64,000 bases of DNA from UBA9339 sp964535195 (GTDB lineage: Bacteria; Pseudomonadota; Gammaproteobacteria; UBA9339). Within the stretch, counting starts at the first letter, position 1. Every line of letters starts with the position of its first letter. The notes under the pieces are model-generated. The model made no database searches. It was not told where the DNA came from and saw only the letters and a list, made by a program, of their open reading frames with translations. The stretch covers positions 29,113 to 93,112 of the forward strand of contig CAZHSI010000004.1 in assembly GCA_964535195.1 (NCBI GenBank), written 5' to 3'. A program made the translations under genes and the position numbers. Below are positions 54,583 to 63,304 of the stretch, piece by piece.

Positions 54583-56958
54583 ATGGCAGATATCACAGTA
54601 GAACAATTAGCTAAAATGGTGGGAATTCCTGCAAGGCAGCTATTACTACGCTTAAAAGATGCTGGTATTGAAGTAAAAGAGCAAGCATCAACCATTACCG
54701 ATCAGCAAAAAAATCTTTTACTAAGCCATCTAAAGAAGTCTTCCCCGGTTGCTGCAACCAAGACTCCACAAACTTTAACACTCAAAAAAACCTCAACTCC
54801 TCCAGGTTCTGCTGCCCAAGCTTCAGCACGCAATATCATTAGTGTGACTGTGCGTAAACGTCGGATGCACCATGATGTTGATAAAGACCTCCTCATGGAA
54901 GAAGAAAAGGCGAAATTGTTGCTTGCAGAACAGCAAAAGCAAGAGAGTATCAGGAACCAAGAAGCTAAAAAGGGTGTGCAAGATAAAGCCGCTGAGGTAT
55001 TAATACCCAAAAAAGCGGTGACTATTGAAACTACGTCACCAGAGACGTTAGCCAAGCAACCTAAGCGTGTCCATGCAGAGGTTAAGCAGGCGCTAAAGAA
55101 GTTAGTAAAACCCGCCGTATTAAAGCATAAAGAACCAGATTTGGTTGAAAAACCAGGTGTTGCGGCTGTTCCAGTTGCAGCACCGGCTGTACAGGTGGCA
55201 CGAGAAATTCCTATTCCCGAGACTTTAACTGTTGCTGAATTGGCTCAAAAAATGTCGGTAAAAGTGGCTGAGGTAATTAAAAGCATGATGAAGATGGGAG
55301 CAATGGCCACCATTAATCAAGTAATCGATCAAGATACGGCAGCTTTAGTGGCAGAGGAGATGGGGTTTAAAACTAAGCTAATCAAAGAAACGGTACTGGA
55401 AGATCACTTAACATTACAAGAAGATATAACCACAGCTGAATCGATAACTCGAGCACCCGTGGTGACTATCATGGGCCACGTTGATCATGGTAAGACCTCT
55501 CTTTTAGATTATATTCGACGTACTAAAGTGGCAGAGAAAGAAGCGGGCGGGATTACGCAGCATATTGGAGCTTATCATGTTAATACTGCTCGTGGTGAAA
55601 TCACCTTCTTAGATACTCCTGGTCATGAAGCATTTACTGCTATGCGTGCGCGTGGCGCTGTCTGTACTGATATTGTAATTTTGGTAGTAGCCGCAGACGA
55701 TGGTGTTATGCCACAAACTGTTGAAGCTATTCAACATGCACAAGCTGCAAAGGTTCCATTAATTGTGGCGATTAACAAAATTGACAAACCAGGGGCTGAT
55801 CCTGAGAGAATTAAAACCGAGCTAACTAAATATAATATCGTTTCTGAAGATTGGGGTGGGGATACTATTTTTCAGAAGATTTCTGCAAAAACTGGGGAGG
55901 GGGTGGATAATCTTTTAGAATCTATCCTGATCTTAGCAGAAGTACAAGAGCTTAAATCTCCGGTTGAGGGCCCAGCTCGAGGGGTTGTAATCGAGTCGCA
56001 TCTGGATAAAGGTCATGGTCCTGTAGCATCGATTTTAGTACAACGTGGCACCCTAAATCAGGGAGATATGTTACTAGCAGGTTTACATTATGGCAGAGTA
56101 CGTGCCATGTTTAATGATGCTGGCAAAAAAATTGTCAAAGCCGGCCCCTCAATTCCTGTAGAGGTTTTAGGTTTATCTGGAATTCCTCGTGCTGGAGATG
56201 AAGCGATTGTTACTACTAATGAGAAAAAAGCACGCGAAGTAGCCTTGTTTCGTCAGGGTAAGTATCGTGATGTTAAGTTAGCAAAACAGCAAGCAGCGAA
56301 ACTCGAAAATATTTTCGTGAGAATGCAAGAAAGCGGTGCCAAGGTTTTAAATATAGTTTTAAAGGCCGATGTGCAAGGTTCTGCAGAAGCTATTACAGAT
56401 ATGTTAAGTAAAGTGGCGATTGACGAAGTTAAGATCAAAGTCATATCGAGCGGAGTTGGTGGTATTACTGAATCTGATATTAATTTGGCTTTGGCGTCAG
56501 AAGGAATAGTTGTTGGGTTTAATGTACGAGCTGATGCAGTTGCTAAAGCTTTAGCAGAAAGGGAAGGGGTGGATTTACGCTACTATAGCATTATTTATAA
56601 ATTACTTGACGATCTAAAAGCTGCACTAACAGGAATGTTAGCACCTAAATATGAAGAACAGACAGTGGGATTGGTTTCAGTTCGCGATGTTTTTCGCTCA
56701 TCAAAATTTGGTACGATTGCTGGTTGCATGGTAACCGAAGGCTTAATTAAACGTGGTAACTTACTAAGAGTACTGCGTGATAATGTAGTTATTCACCAGG
56801 GTGAATTAGAGTCGTTACGTCGGTTCAAGGATGATGTGCAAGAGGTTCGTCAAGGAATGGAGTGTGGTATTGGTATTAAAGGTTATAACGACATCAAAGT
56901 TGGTGACCAAATCGAAGTTTATAAGTCGGTAATAGTTAAACGTACGTTTGAGAACTAG
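54583..56958 (+). CDS. infB: translation initiation factor IF-2
   Basis: 791 residues. IF2_N-type N-terminus (ITVEQLAKMVGIPARQLLLRL), a long charged linker, then the GTPase: VTIMGHVDHGKTSLLD (about 300), DTPGHEAFTAMRARGA, NKIDKPGADP, followed by domains II-IV. Delivers initiator tRNA; the tRNA-fMet gene is upstream. rbfA, truB and rpsO, which usually follow, are missing here. Confidence 0.97.
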   Translation: MADITVEQLAKMVGIPARQLLLRLKDAGIEVKEQASTITDQQKNLLLSHLKKSSPVAATKTPQTLTLKKTSTPPGSAAQASARNIISVTVRKRRMHHDVDKDLLMEEEKAKLLLAEQQKQESIRNQEAKKGVQDKAAEVLIPKKAVTIETTSPETLAKQPKRVHAEVKQALKKLVKPAVLKHKEPDLVEKPGVAAVPVAAPAVQVAREIPIPETLTVAELAQKMSVKVAEVIKSMMKMGAMATINQVIDQDTAALVAEEMGFKTKLIKETVLEDHLTLQEDITTAESITRAPVVTIMGHVDHGKTSLLDYIRRTKVAEKEAGGITQHIGAYHVNTARGEITFLDTPGHEAFTAMRARGAVCTDIVILVVAADDGVMPQTVEAIQHAQAAKVPLIVAINKIDKPGADPERIKTELTKYNIVSEDWGGDTIFQKISAKTGEGVDNLLESILILAEVQELKSPVEGPARGVVIESHLDKGHGPVASILVQRGTLNQGDMLLAGLHYGRVRAMFNDAGKKIVKAGPSIPVEVLGLSGIPRAGDEAIVTTNEKKAREVALFRQGKYRDVKLAKQQAAKLENIFVRMQESGAKVLNIVLKADVQGSAEAITDMLSKVAIDEVKIKVISSGVGGITESDINLALASEGIVVGFNVRADAVAKALAEREGVDLRYYSIIYKLLDDLKAALTGMLAPKYEEQTVGLVSVRDVFRSSKFGTIAGCMVTEGLIKRGNLLRVLRDNVVIHQGELESLRRFKDDVQEVRQGMECGIGIKGYNDIKVGDQIEVYKSVIVKRTFEN

Positions 56959-57075
56959 TGAGAGAGTAGGTATTGATTTACAGGTTTCAGTAATTCCAAT
57001 ATTTATGGCAATTTAATTTTTTTAACCACATTTCATTGTATTAATTAGCAAGTTGTATGTGTTCTTTTGCTGGGT

Positions 57076-57140
57076 CACAAAGAGCACAAATTTCACTTTC
57101 GGTAAGATTTAATTTGAGGCAATTTGTGTGTCTCTTTGTG
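57076..57140. terminator. long hairpin after infB
   Basis: CACAAAGAG-CACAAATT (57076-57092) pairs with AATTTGTG and CTCTTTGTG (57121-57128, 57132-57140), interrupted only by a three-base bulge, with a 28-base loop. T-rich sequence follows on the plus strand. It may end the rimP-nusA-infB transcript. CCACAAAGAGAG recurs near 62191 just before fabD. Confidence 0.45.
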
Positions 57141-57230
57141 GTCTTTATTTCTTATTATGCTTATGATATCATTATTTCAATGTCGTAGGCCGACAGCTCT
57201 AGCTTTGGTTTAGAATCTAAGCAATGGAAG

Positions 57231-59711
57231 ATGGATAGTATTAATATGGAATCGTTCAAAAAATTGTTGGTTGTCATCTGTTTTTCAGCGGTCTTTCTCG
57301 TTGCTCAAACTTGTTCTGCTAGTACTAATGTGAGTACTTATAGTGGAGGCTCACATTGGTTGGGTACGTTTTTAGGTGCAGGAATTATTGCTGGTGGTGG
57401 TATTGCTATTGCTTTGGCATCAGGAGGCTCCAATTCCGATAATACGCACAATAACAATAATCCAGAACCAACGCCTCTTACACCTGTAGCCGGATCGGGA
57501 ACGCCGGTCATATTAAGTTCATCTAATTACAATTTACTCTCTATAAATGGCGTGCTTGAGGCGGGGACAATCACCGTTTTTAATAATAACAACGGGCCAA
57601 GCACTTTTTCTTACAGTGTTAGCGATAACAGTTTAATTGTTGATAAAAACTCTTCTTGTTTAACTAAAGCTACTGCAGCTAATGGGACCTGTACATTCAA
57701 TATTAGCTATACTGGCGACGCAAAGACTAATGCATCTACCACAGTACTTTTTACCGTTAAAGGAACAGAAAGCGATACTCTCAGAATTAATCTTTATTCA
57801 AGGAAACTTAATACCTTTTTTGCCCCTACCGCTTTAGCCACTAAGGCCCATGGAATTTACGGTTATGCCAAAGGTTTTGCGGCAGCGGGGGTTAATGGCA
57901 CTGGGTTTTTGTATGTTCTAGCGTCAAGCAAAACATATCCAGGAGGCGTTTATAAAACCAATGATCAAGGAAAGCATTGGATTTTAATTAAAGCTGGACT
58001 TGAATTGAATCCTGGCGAGTATTTGTTATCTATGGTTTTACATAATGATGGATCTTTATATGTAGGATCTAGTAATGGCAAAGTTTTTAAATTAAACGAA
58101 TCAACCTCGACTTGGACTAAAGTAGGAGATGCTTCTAGAGTAGGCCAGATAAATGTTCTATGTTCTCACGACAGGATGTTATACGCTGGTGGTAGCAATG
58201 GTATTTTTGTTTTTGATGGCACTACTGATTGGATGCCAATTAGTAATGGTTGGCCAGCAGGGGTTAGCGTTTTGTCTTTTGCTACTGGAGGTGATGGCTT
58301 GTTATATGCCGGGACCAATGGTCGCGGCGTTTATAAGCTAAATTCTGATACTTGGAGTCAAATTACCGCTAGTAATTCTACTACTGTAAATTATTTAGGT
58401 CTAAATGGTGACTTATTATATGCCGGTATTACCTCTGGATCTGATGGTGCAGTTTATTCACTTGGTAAAAATAATGAATGGAAGCTGGAAGGAAACACCC
58501 TAACAGGTAGCGGTGGCGTACAGTCTTTGTGTTGGTATAACAATACTGGATATGCAGGTACCGTTAATGATGGTATTCACCAATTGACTAATGAATCGTG
58601 GAAAAAAGTAGATAAAGGTGATCTGGCAAATACAATAGGTGGCATAATCAATGCATTATATGTAGATGCTGCTGATAACATTTTATATGCTGCAGTTAAT
58701 GGTGCTGGGGTTTACTTTATGCACGATGGTAATACCTGGGAAAGCGCTAACAATAATGAAGCCACAATTAGAGAGGATTATTGTTTTTGCAAACATCAAG
58801 ATGGCTACCTATATGTAGGTACTACCGATGCCGGGGTGTTCAGGTCAAAAGATGGCGGAGCTAATTGGGAGTTGTTTAATGCAGGTTTAGCTGACAAAAA
58901 TATACAAGCCTTGCATTCGGGTAATGATACCGGCAATGATGGGATCTCCTATTTATATGCGGGAACTAGTAATGGTAAAATTTATAGGGTTGATACTAGT
59001 AGTTCTACGCCAAACTGGATAAATACAGCGACTATTAATGAAGTGGTAATAAACAGTTTTGCCTCAGATCCTAGGATGTTGTATATAGCGACTAATAATG
59101 GTGTAAGAAGTTCTGATCATGGAAGTAATCCTATCGCTGTTGATGGTAAATGGTGTTGGGGAGTAACTGCAGCAGTCGGTAACTTAGCATTATTTAATGG
59201 GGTATTATATGGTTCAGGTTATGCCACCACTAGTTGTATAGGTGTTTATTATCTTAACAACCCACAAGGTGGGTCCATTTGGAAGTCTGCTAACTTTCCC
59301 CAAACTAATGCTTATGTATTTTCACTTTATACCGATGGCAATGGTCATTTATACGCAGGTTCTTCTAGTGCTTCTGGTGATTCGTACACTGACAACAATG
59401 TTTACCGATTAGATAATTCTGGTTCCGACCACAGCTGGAAGCAGGTTGGGTCATCGTTGAACAATCCAGTTCGGGTATTGGTTTCAGACGAAACTTATTT
59501 GTATGCTGGTCTTCGTCATCCTACTGATACTAGTTTAAACAATGTAGGAGTCTACAGATACGATAATAATAATTCTAATGGCACTTGGTCCTGGTCATCT
59601 ATGAATAACGGAGATGTTACCGACTCCACATATGTCAATGCTCTGTATTCAGATCAAACCTATATGTATGTTGCAACCGGTGGTGGAATTTACAAAGGAT
59701 GGATGAATTAA
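57231..59711 (+). CDS. large secreted protein with 14 beta-propeller-like repeats
   Basis: 826 residues, no family I can name. A signal peptide (LLVVICFSAVFLVAQTCSA) is followed by a Gly-rich hydrophobic segment (about 44-65), an Asn-rich linker, an immunoglobulin-like domain (about 85-190) containing a Cys pair and ANGTCTFNISYTG, then fourteen units patterned L-Y-[VA]-G-x(n)-G-[VI]-[YF]-x(n)-W (about 225 to the end). BNR-like units such as GGVYKTNDQGKHW and GVFRSKDGGANWELF occur. Two seven-bladed propellers are a natural reading. Start may be ATG 57231 or ATG 57246. It stands alone between infB and rpmF; surface adhesin or effector-like role is inference. Confidence 0.8.
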   Translation: MDSINMESFKKLLVVICFSAVFLVAQTCSASTNVSTYSGGSHWLGTFLGAGIIAGGGIAIALASGGSNSDNTHNNNNPEPTPLTPVAGSGTPVILSSSNYNLLSINGVLEAGTITVFNNNNGPSTFSYSVSDNSLIVDKNSSCLTKATAANGTCTFNISYTGDAKTNASTTVLFTVKGTESDTLRINLYSRKLNTFFAPTALATKAHGIYGYAKGFAAAGVNGTGFLYVLASSKTYPGGVYKTNDQGKHWILIKAGLELNPGEYLLSMVLHNDGSLYVGSSNGKVFKLNESTSTWTKVGDASRVGQINVLCSHDRMLYAGGSNGIFVFDGTTDWMPISNGWPAGVSVLSFATGGDGLLYAGTNGRGVYKLNSDTWSQITASNSTTVNYLGLNGDLLYAGITSGSDGAVYSLGKNNEWKLEGNTLTGSGGVQSLCWYNNTGYAGTVNDGIHQLTNESWKKVDKGDLANTIGGIINALYVDAADNILYAAVNGAGVYFMHDGNTWESANNNEATIREDYCFCKHQDGYLYVGTTDAGVFRSKDGGANWELFNAGLADKNIQALHSGNDTGNDGISYLYAGTSNGKIYRVDTSSSTPNWINTATINEVVINSFASDPRMLYIATNNGVRSSDHGSNPIAVDGKWCWGVTAAVGNLALFNGVLYGSGYATTSCIGVYYLNNPQGGSIWKSANFPQTNAYVFSLYTDGNGHLYAGSSSASGDSYTDNNVYRLDNSGSDHSWKQVGSSLNNPVRVLVSDETYLYAGLRHPTDTSLNNVGVYRYDNNNSNGTWSWSSMNNGDVTDSTYVNALYSDQTYMYVATGGGIYKGWMN

Positions 59712-59739
59712 CATTTTGTAGAAGTAGCTGAAGTCAGCG

Positions 59740-59855
59740 TAAGTAGGAGCGAAGCAATGTATGGCAACGAAAGCAAAGTGCCTAAAACGCTAAGTGGTAA
59801 GGATAGGCGTGGAGAAGAGAGGGTGAGGGAGGATGTGGGATAAGATAGGAGCTAA
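59740..59855. other. purine-rich strand between the repeat protein and rpmF
   Basis: The plus strand is dominated by G and A here (for example GTGGAGAAGAGAGGGTGAGG), unlike any other part of the window. No gene or hairpin is apparent. It may be a remnant of a mobile sequence; GGAGCGAAGCAAT resembles fragments of dispersed repeats known from related genomes. Confidence 0.35.
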
Positions 59856-59882
59856 ATTGTAATATTAGATCGGATATTAACT

Positions 59883-59911
59883 TTGACATACCAAAGTCAT
59901 AAGGTTATATT
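59883..59911 (+). promoter_or_regulatory. promoter of rpmF-plsX-fabH-fabD
   Basis: Perfect -35 TTGACA (59883-59888), 17-base spacer, -10 TATATT (59906-59911). Transcription would start about 35 bases before the rpmF ATG. Confidence 0.75.
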
Positions 59912-59952
59912 CATCCAACTAGAATTTTGATTTATTTGACGTTGGAGGAAAA

Positions 59953-60162
59953 ATGGCAGTCCAAAAAAGTAGAGTAACTAGATCCAAGCGTGGCATGCGT
60001 CGTGCGCATAATGCTTTAACCCAGCCAACCTTGTCTGCAGATAAAACTAGCGGCGAAACCCATCGTCGCCATAATATGACTAAAGATGGTTATTATCGTG
60101 GGCGTCAGGTAGTGGCGCCAAAGCCTATTAAGACTACTGATGCTGACAAAGAAGAGCAATAA
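59953..60162 (+). CDS. rpmF: 50S ribosomal protein L32
   Basis: 69 residues. AVQKSRVTRSKRGMRRAHNAL is the L32 start and RRHNMTKDGYYRGRQVV the middle. No zinc-binding Cys are present, so it is the Cys-less form. GGAGG stands 4 bases before the ATG. Leads the fatty-acid gene group as in E. coli; yceD is not upstream. Confidence 0.96.
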   Translation: MAVQKSRVTRSKRGMRRAHNALTQPTLSADKTSGETHRRHNMTKDGYYRGRQVVAPKPIKTTDADKEEQ

Positions 60163-60166
60163 TCTC

Positions 60167-61207
60167 GTGGCAAAGATCACACTATCCGTAGACGCTATGG
60201 GTGGCGATCATGGTTCCGTTGTTACGGTACCTGCTGCCTTCAGATTATTAGCTAAGTACCCTAATGTCCATCTAATCTTGGTGGGTAAGGAAGAGGTATT
60301 GAACCAGGCTATTGCTGCAGAAAAAGATAGCGCTAGGTTCAGAGAGCGTATTACCATCCATCATGCCTCTGAAGAGGTTTTAATGGATGAGCTACCATCT
60401 AAGGCTCTGCGCTATAAAAAAGATTCTTCCATGAGGGTGGCACTTAACTTGGTAAAAGATGGTATAGCTAGTGCTTGTGTTAGCGCTGGCAATACTGGAG
60501 CTTTGGTTGCTACGGCAAGGTTTGTGCTAAAAACCTTACCCGGCATTGATCGACCTGCTATTACGACATGTCTTCCGACGATGAATCCTGATAAGAGCAC
60601 GATTATGTTAGATCTGGGAGCTAATGTTGATTCTAAAGCCCCGTACCTTTGCCAGTTAGCTGTGATGGGCACAGTATTGTCTTCGGTGATTGACAATAAT
60701 TCTCGTCCACGGGTTGCCTTGCTCAATATTGGTTCAGAAGAGATCAAAGGTAACGAACAAATTAAACAAGCGGCGCAGCTCCTTGCAAAAAACACCAATA
60801 TAAATTATGTGGGTTTCGTCGAAGGAGACGATCTGTTTAAAGGGAATGTCGATGTGGTCGTATGTGATGGCTTTATTGGCAACATTGTGCTTAAGACGAT
60901 TGAGGGAGCCTTAAGGCTTGTGGTGTCGTGTGCCAAAAGAAATATGGCACGTAACCTTTTCACTAGAGTTTTAGCCATGCTTGCTTTACCATTACTGCGT
61001 AGTTTATCTCGAGATATTGATCCTGGTAAATATAACGGTGCGACCTTAATTGGTTTACAGGGGGTAGTAGTAAAAAGTCATGGCGGCGCCAACGCTCGGG
61101 TATTTTTTCACGCTTTAGAAAGAGCGGTGGTTGAGGCAGAAAGAAATGTACCCCAAGTAATTCGTGACGAATTAACAAGAATTTTTGAAGATATATCACC
61201 TACATAG
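60167..61207 (+). CDS. plsX: phosphate acyltransferase PlsX
   Basis: About 346 residues. Makes acyl-phosphate from acyl-ACP for PlsY (8.8 kb). Signatures: LSVDAMGGDHGSVVTVPAA, SVSAGNTGAL-like CVSAGNTGALVA, GLNIGSE-like LLNIGSEEIKGNE, VCDGFIGNIVLKTIEG and SHGGAN near the end. I chose the GTG at 60167, 4 bases after the rpmF stop; an ATG at 60140 would overlap rpmF by 23 bases and lacks a ribosome-binding site. Confidence 0.96.
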   Translation: MAKITLSVDAMGGDHGSVVTVPAAFRLLAKYPNVHLILVGKEEVLNQAIAAEKDSARFRERITIHHASEEVLMDELPSKALRYKKDSSMRVALNLVKDGIASACVSAGNTGALVATARFVLKTLPGIDRPAITTCLPTMNPDKSTIMLDLGANVDSKAPYLCQLAVMGTVLSSVIDNNSRPRVALLNIGSEEIKGNEQIKQAAQLLAKNTNINYVGFVEGDDLFKGNVDVVVCDGFIGNIVLKTIEGALRLVVSCAKRNMARNLFTRVLAMLALPLLRSLSRDIDPGKYNGATLIGLQGVVVKSHGGANARVFFHALERAVVEAERNVPQVIRDELTRIFEDISPT

Positions 61208-61215
61208 AAATTAGT

Positions 61216-62175
61216 ATGAAATACTCTCGTATTATAGGTACTGGCAGTTATTTGCCAGAAAAGATTTTGACCAATAATGATTTGGCAAAAATAGTAGACA
61301 CCTCCGATGAGTGGATTTTTGAACGCACTGGCATTAGGCGGAGGCATGTCATGTCAGTTGGTGAAAATACTACTTCAATGGCTGGTATGGCATCGCGTCG
61401 AGCTATTGAAGCAGCTGGTATAGACAAAAGTAAAATTCAATTGATTATTTTAGCCACTTGTACCCCCGACCTATTTTTTCCTAATGCGGCAAGTACCTTG
61501 CAACGGTATCTCGGTATGACCGAAACAGCCTGCCCAGCTTTTGACGTTAATATAGCATGCAGCGGTTTTGTATATGCTTTAAGTATTGCCGATCAATTTA
61601 TTCGTAGCGGTGCTATAGAATATGCTTTAGTAATTGGAGCTGACTCCTTAACTAGGCTGATTGATTGGTCAGATCGCTCTACCTGTGTTTTATTTGGTGA
61701 TGGGGCTGGTGCGGTTGTGCTAGCAGCTAGTGACCAACCTGGGGTTTATTCTGCACACTTACATACCGATGGTAGTTACGGTGATTTACTACGGGTTGAT
61801 GGTGATGTTTATAATGCTCCGGCACGGCAGTATATTAAAATGCAAGGTAATGCAGTTTATAAGGTTGCAGTTACCAAATTATATGAAGTGGCTGAAGAAG
61901 CTATTAAGTTTAATCACATTAATAAAGAGGATGTCGATTGGTTAATCCCTCATCAGGCCAATCAGCGTATCATTGAAGCAACTGCACGTAGACTTGGGAT
62001 ATCGCTAGAAAAAGTTATTTCAACAGTTGAAGATCAAGGTAATACCTCTGCTGCCTCGGTACCACTAGCTTTAGATATTGGAGTACGTGATGGGAGAGTA
62101 AAACCTGGGAATCTATTGTTACTTGAAGCTTTTAGTGCTGGCTTTGCGTGGGGATCGGTAGCAGTTAGGTATTAG
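61216..62175 (+). CDS. fabH: 3-oxoacyl-ACP synthase III
   Basis: 319 residues. Starts fatty acid synthesis by condensing acetyl-CoA with malonyl-ACP. Catalytic Cys in DVNIACSGFVYAL (near residue 114), His in LIPHQANQRI and Asn in GNTSAASVPLALD complete the triad. 8 bases after plsX. Confidence 0.97.
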   Translation: MKYSRIIGTGSYLPEKILTNNDLAKIVDTSDEWIFERTGIRRRHVMSVGENTTSMAGMASRRAIEAAGIDKSKIQLIILATCTPDLFFPNAASTLQRYLGMTETACPAFDVNIACSGFVYALSIADQFIRSGAIEYALVIGADSLTRLIDWSDRSTCVLFGDGAGAVVLAASDQPGVYSAHLHTDGSYGDLLRVDGDVYNAPARQYIKMQGNAVYKVAVTKLYEVAEEAIKFNHINKEDVDWLIPHQANQRIIEATARRLGISLEKVISTVEDQGNTSAASVPLALDIGVRDGRVKPGNLLLLEAFSAGFAWGSVAVRY

Positions 62176-62208
62176 GTAACGAATTTTGAGGCCACAAAGA
62201 GAGTTTTT

Positions 62209-63111
62209 ATGCAAAAATATGCCGTAGTATTTCCTGGCCAAGGTTCACAAGCGGTTGGGATGTTAAAAGAGTTAGCCGCTACTTATCCACAAATCCAAAA
62301 TACCTATAACGAAGCGTCTGAAGTTCTTGGTTATGACCTGTGGGATTTAATCCAAAATGGTCCAGAAGAAAAATTAAATCTCACCGAATTTACTCAACCA
62401 GCATTGTTAGCTGGTGGGATATCAGTATGGCGCTTATGGTCTCTTAAAAATGGTATCTCTCCAACTTTTTTAGCTGGGCACAGTCTTGGTGAGTATACTG
62501 CCCTAGTTGCTGCCAAATCTATAACCTTTAAAGATGCAATTAAACTGGTAGCGGCGCGAGGACGCTTTATGCAGGATGCTTATCATGGTGAAGGTGCTAT
62601 GGTGGCCATAGTTGGTTTAGCTGACGATCTAGTTAAGAGAGTTTGTGATGAGGCGGTACAAAATGATATTTTAGTTGCGGCAAACTATAATTCTCTTGGG
62701 CAAACAGTACTTGCTGGTCATTTGTCCGCTGCTACTAGAGCGGTAGAGAAAGCTAAGGCTCTTGGTGCTAAGATTGCCAAGGTTTTACCTGTTAGTGTGC
62801 CATCACATTGTATGTTAATGAAACCAGCAGCTGATAAATTAAGCCAGATGTTACAAACAATCACGATCAATCCTCCACTAATCCCCGTTATCCATAACGC
62901 TGATGTTGCAGCTTACGATGATCCACAAAAAATCCGTGATGTATTGGCGCGTCAATTGTATAGTCCGGTACGGTGGGTTGAGACGGTACAACTTATGATT
63001 AAACATGATGTAAAAACTATTTTGGAATGTGGCCCAGGTAAGGTTTTAGTCGGTTTAAACAAAAGGATTAGTAGTGACATTGTGGTTGATGCTGTTGCCA
63101 ATCGTTTATAG
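62209..63111 (+). CDS. fabD: malonyl-CoA:ACP transacylase
   Basis: 300 residues. FPGQGSQAVGMLKEL, the nucleophile Ser in GHSLGEYTALVAA (near residue 92), an Arg in AARGRFMQDA and His in PVSVPSHCMLM are the expected active-site parts. Loads malonyl onto ACP for FabH and later cycles. Confidence 0.97.
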   Translation: MQKYAVVFPGQGSQAVGMLKELAATYPQIQNTYNEASEVLGYDLWDLIQNGPEEKLNLTEFTQPALLAGGISVWRLWSLKNGISPTFLAGHSLGEYTALVAAKSITFKDAIKLVAARGRFMQDAYHGEGAMVAIVGLADDLVKRVCDEAVQNDILVAANYNSLGQTVLAGHLSAATRAVEKAKALGAKIAKVLPVSVPSHCMLMKPAADKLSQMLQTITINPPLIPVIHNADVAAYDDPQKIRDVLARQLYSPVRWVETVQLMIKHDVKTILECGPGKVLVGLNKRISSDIVVDAVANRL

Positions 63112-63304
63112 ATATAGGGGTTATTGCAAGGTGGTCATTTTTTGCACAGTTACTCTTCACAATTACAACAAATGAATAATGACAAATTAACGATGTAAAG
63201 GTTTGGTCTTAATTGCCCTGTCATTTACAAGTTCACTTCTTGATGGTAAAAAGTAAACAAAGCAAGAATTATTTTATTCACAATAACTATAATAAAGGTA
63301 CGTT

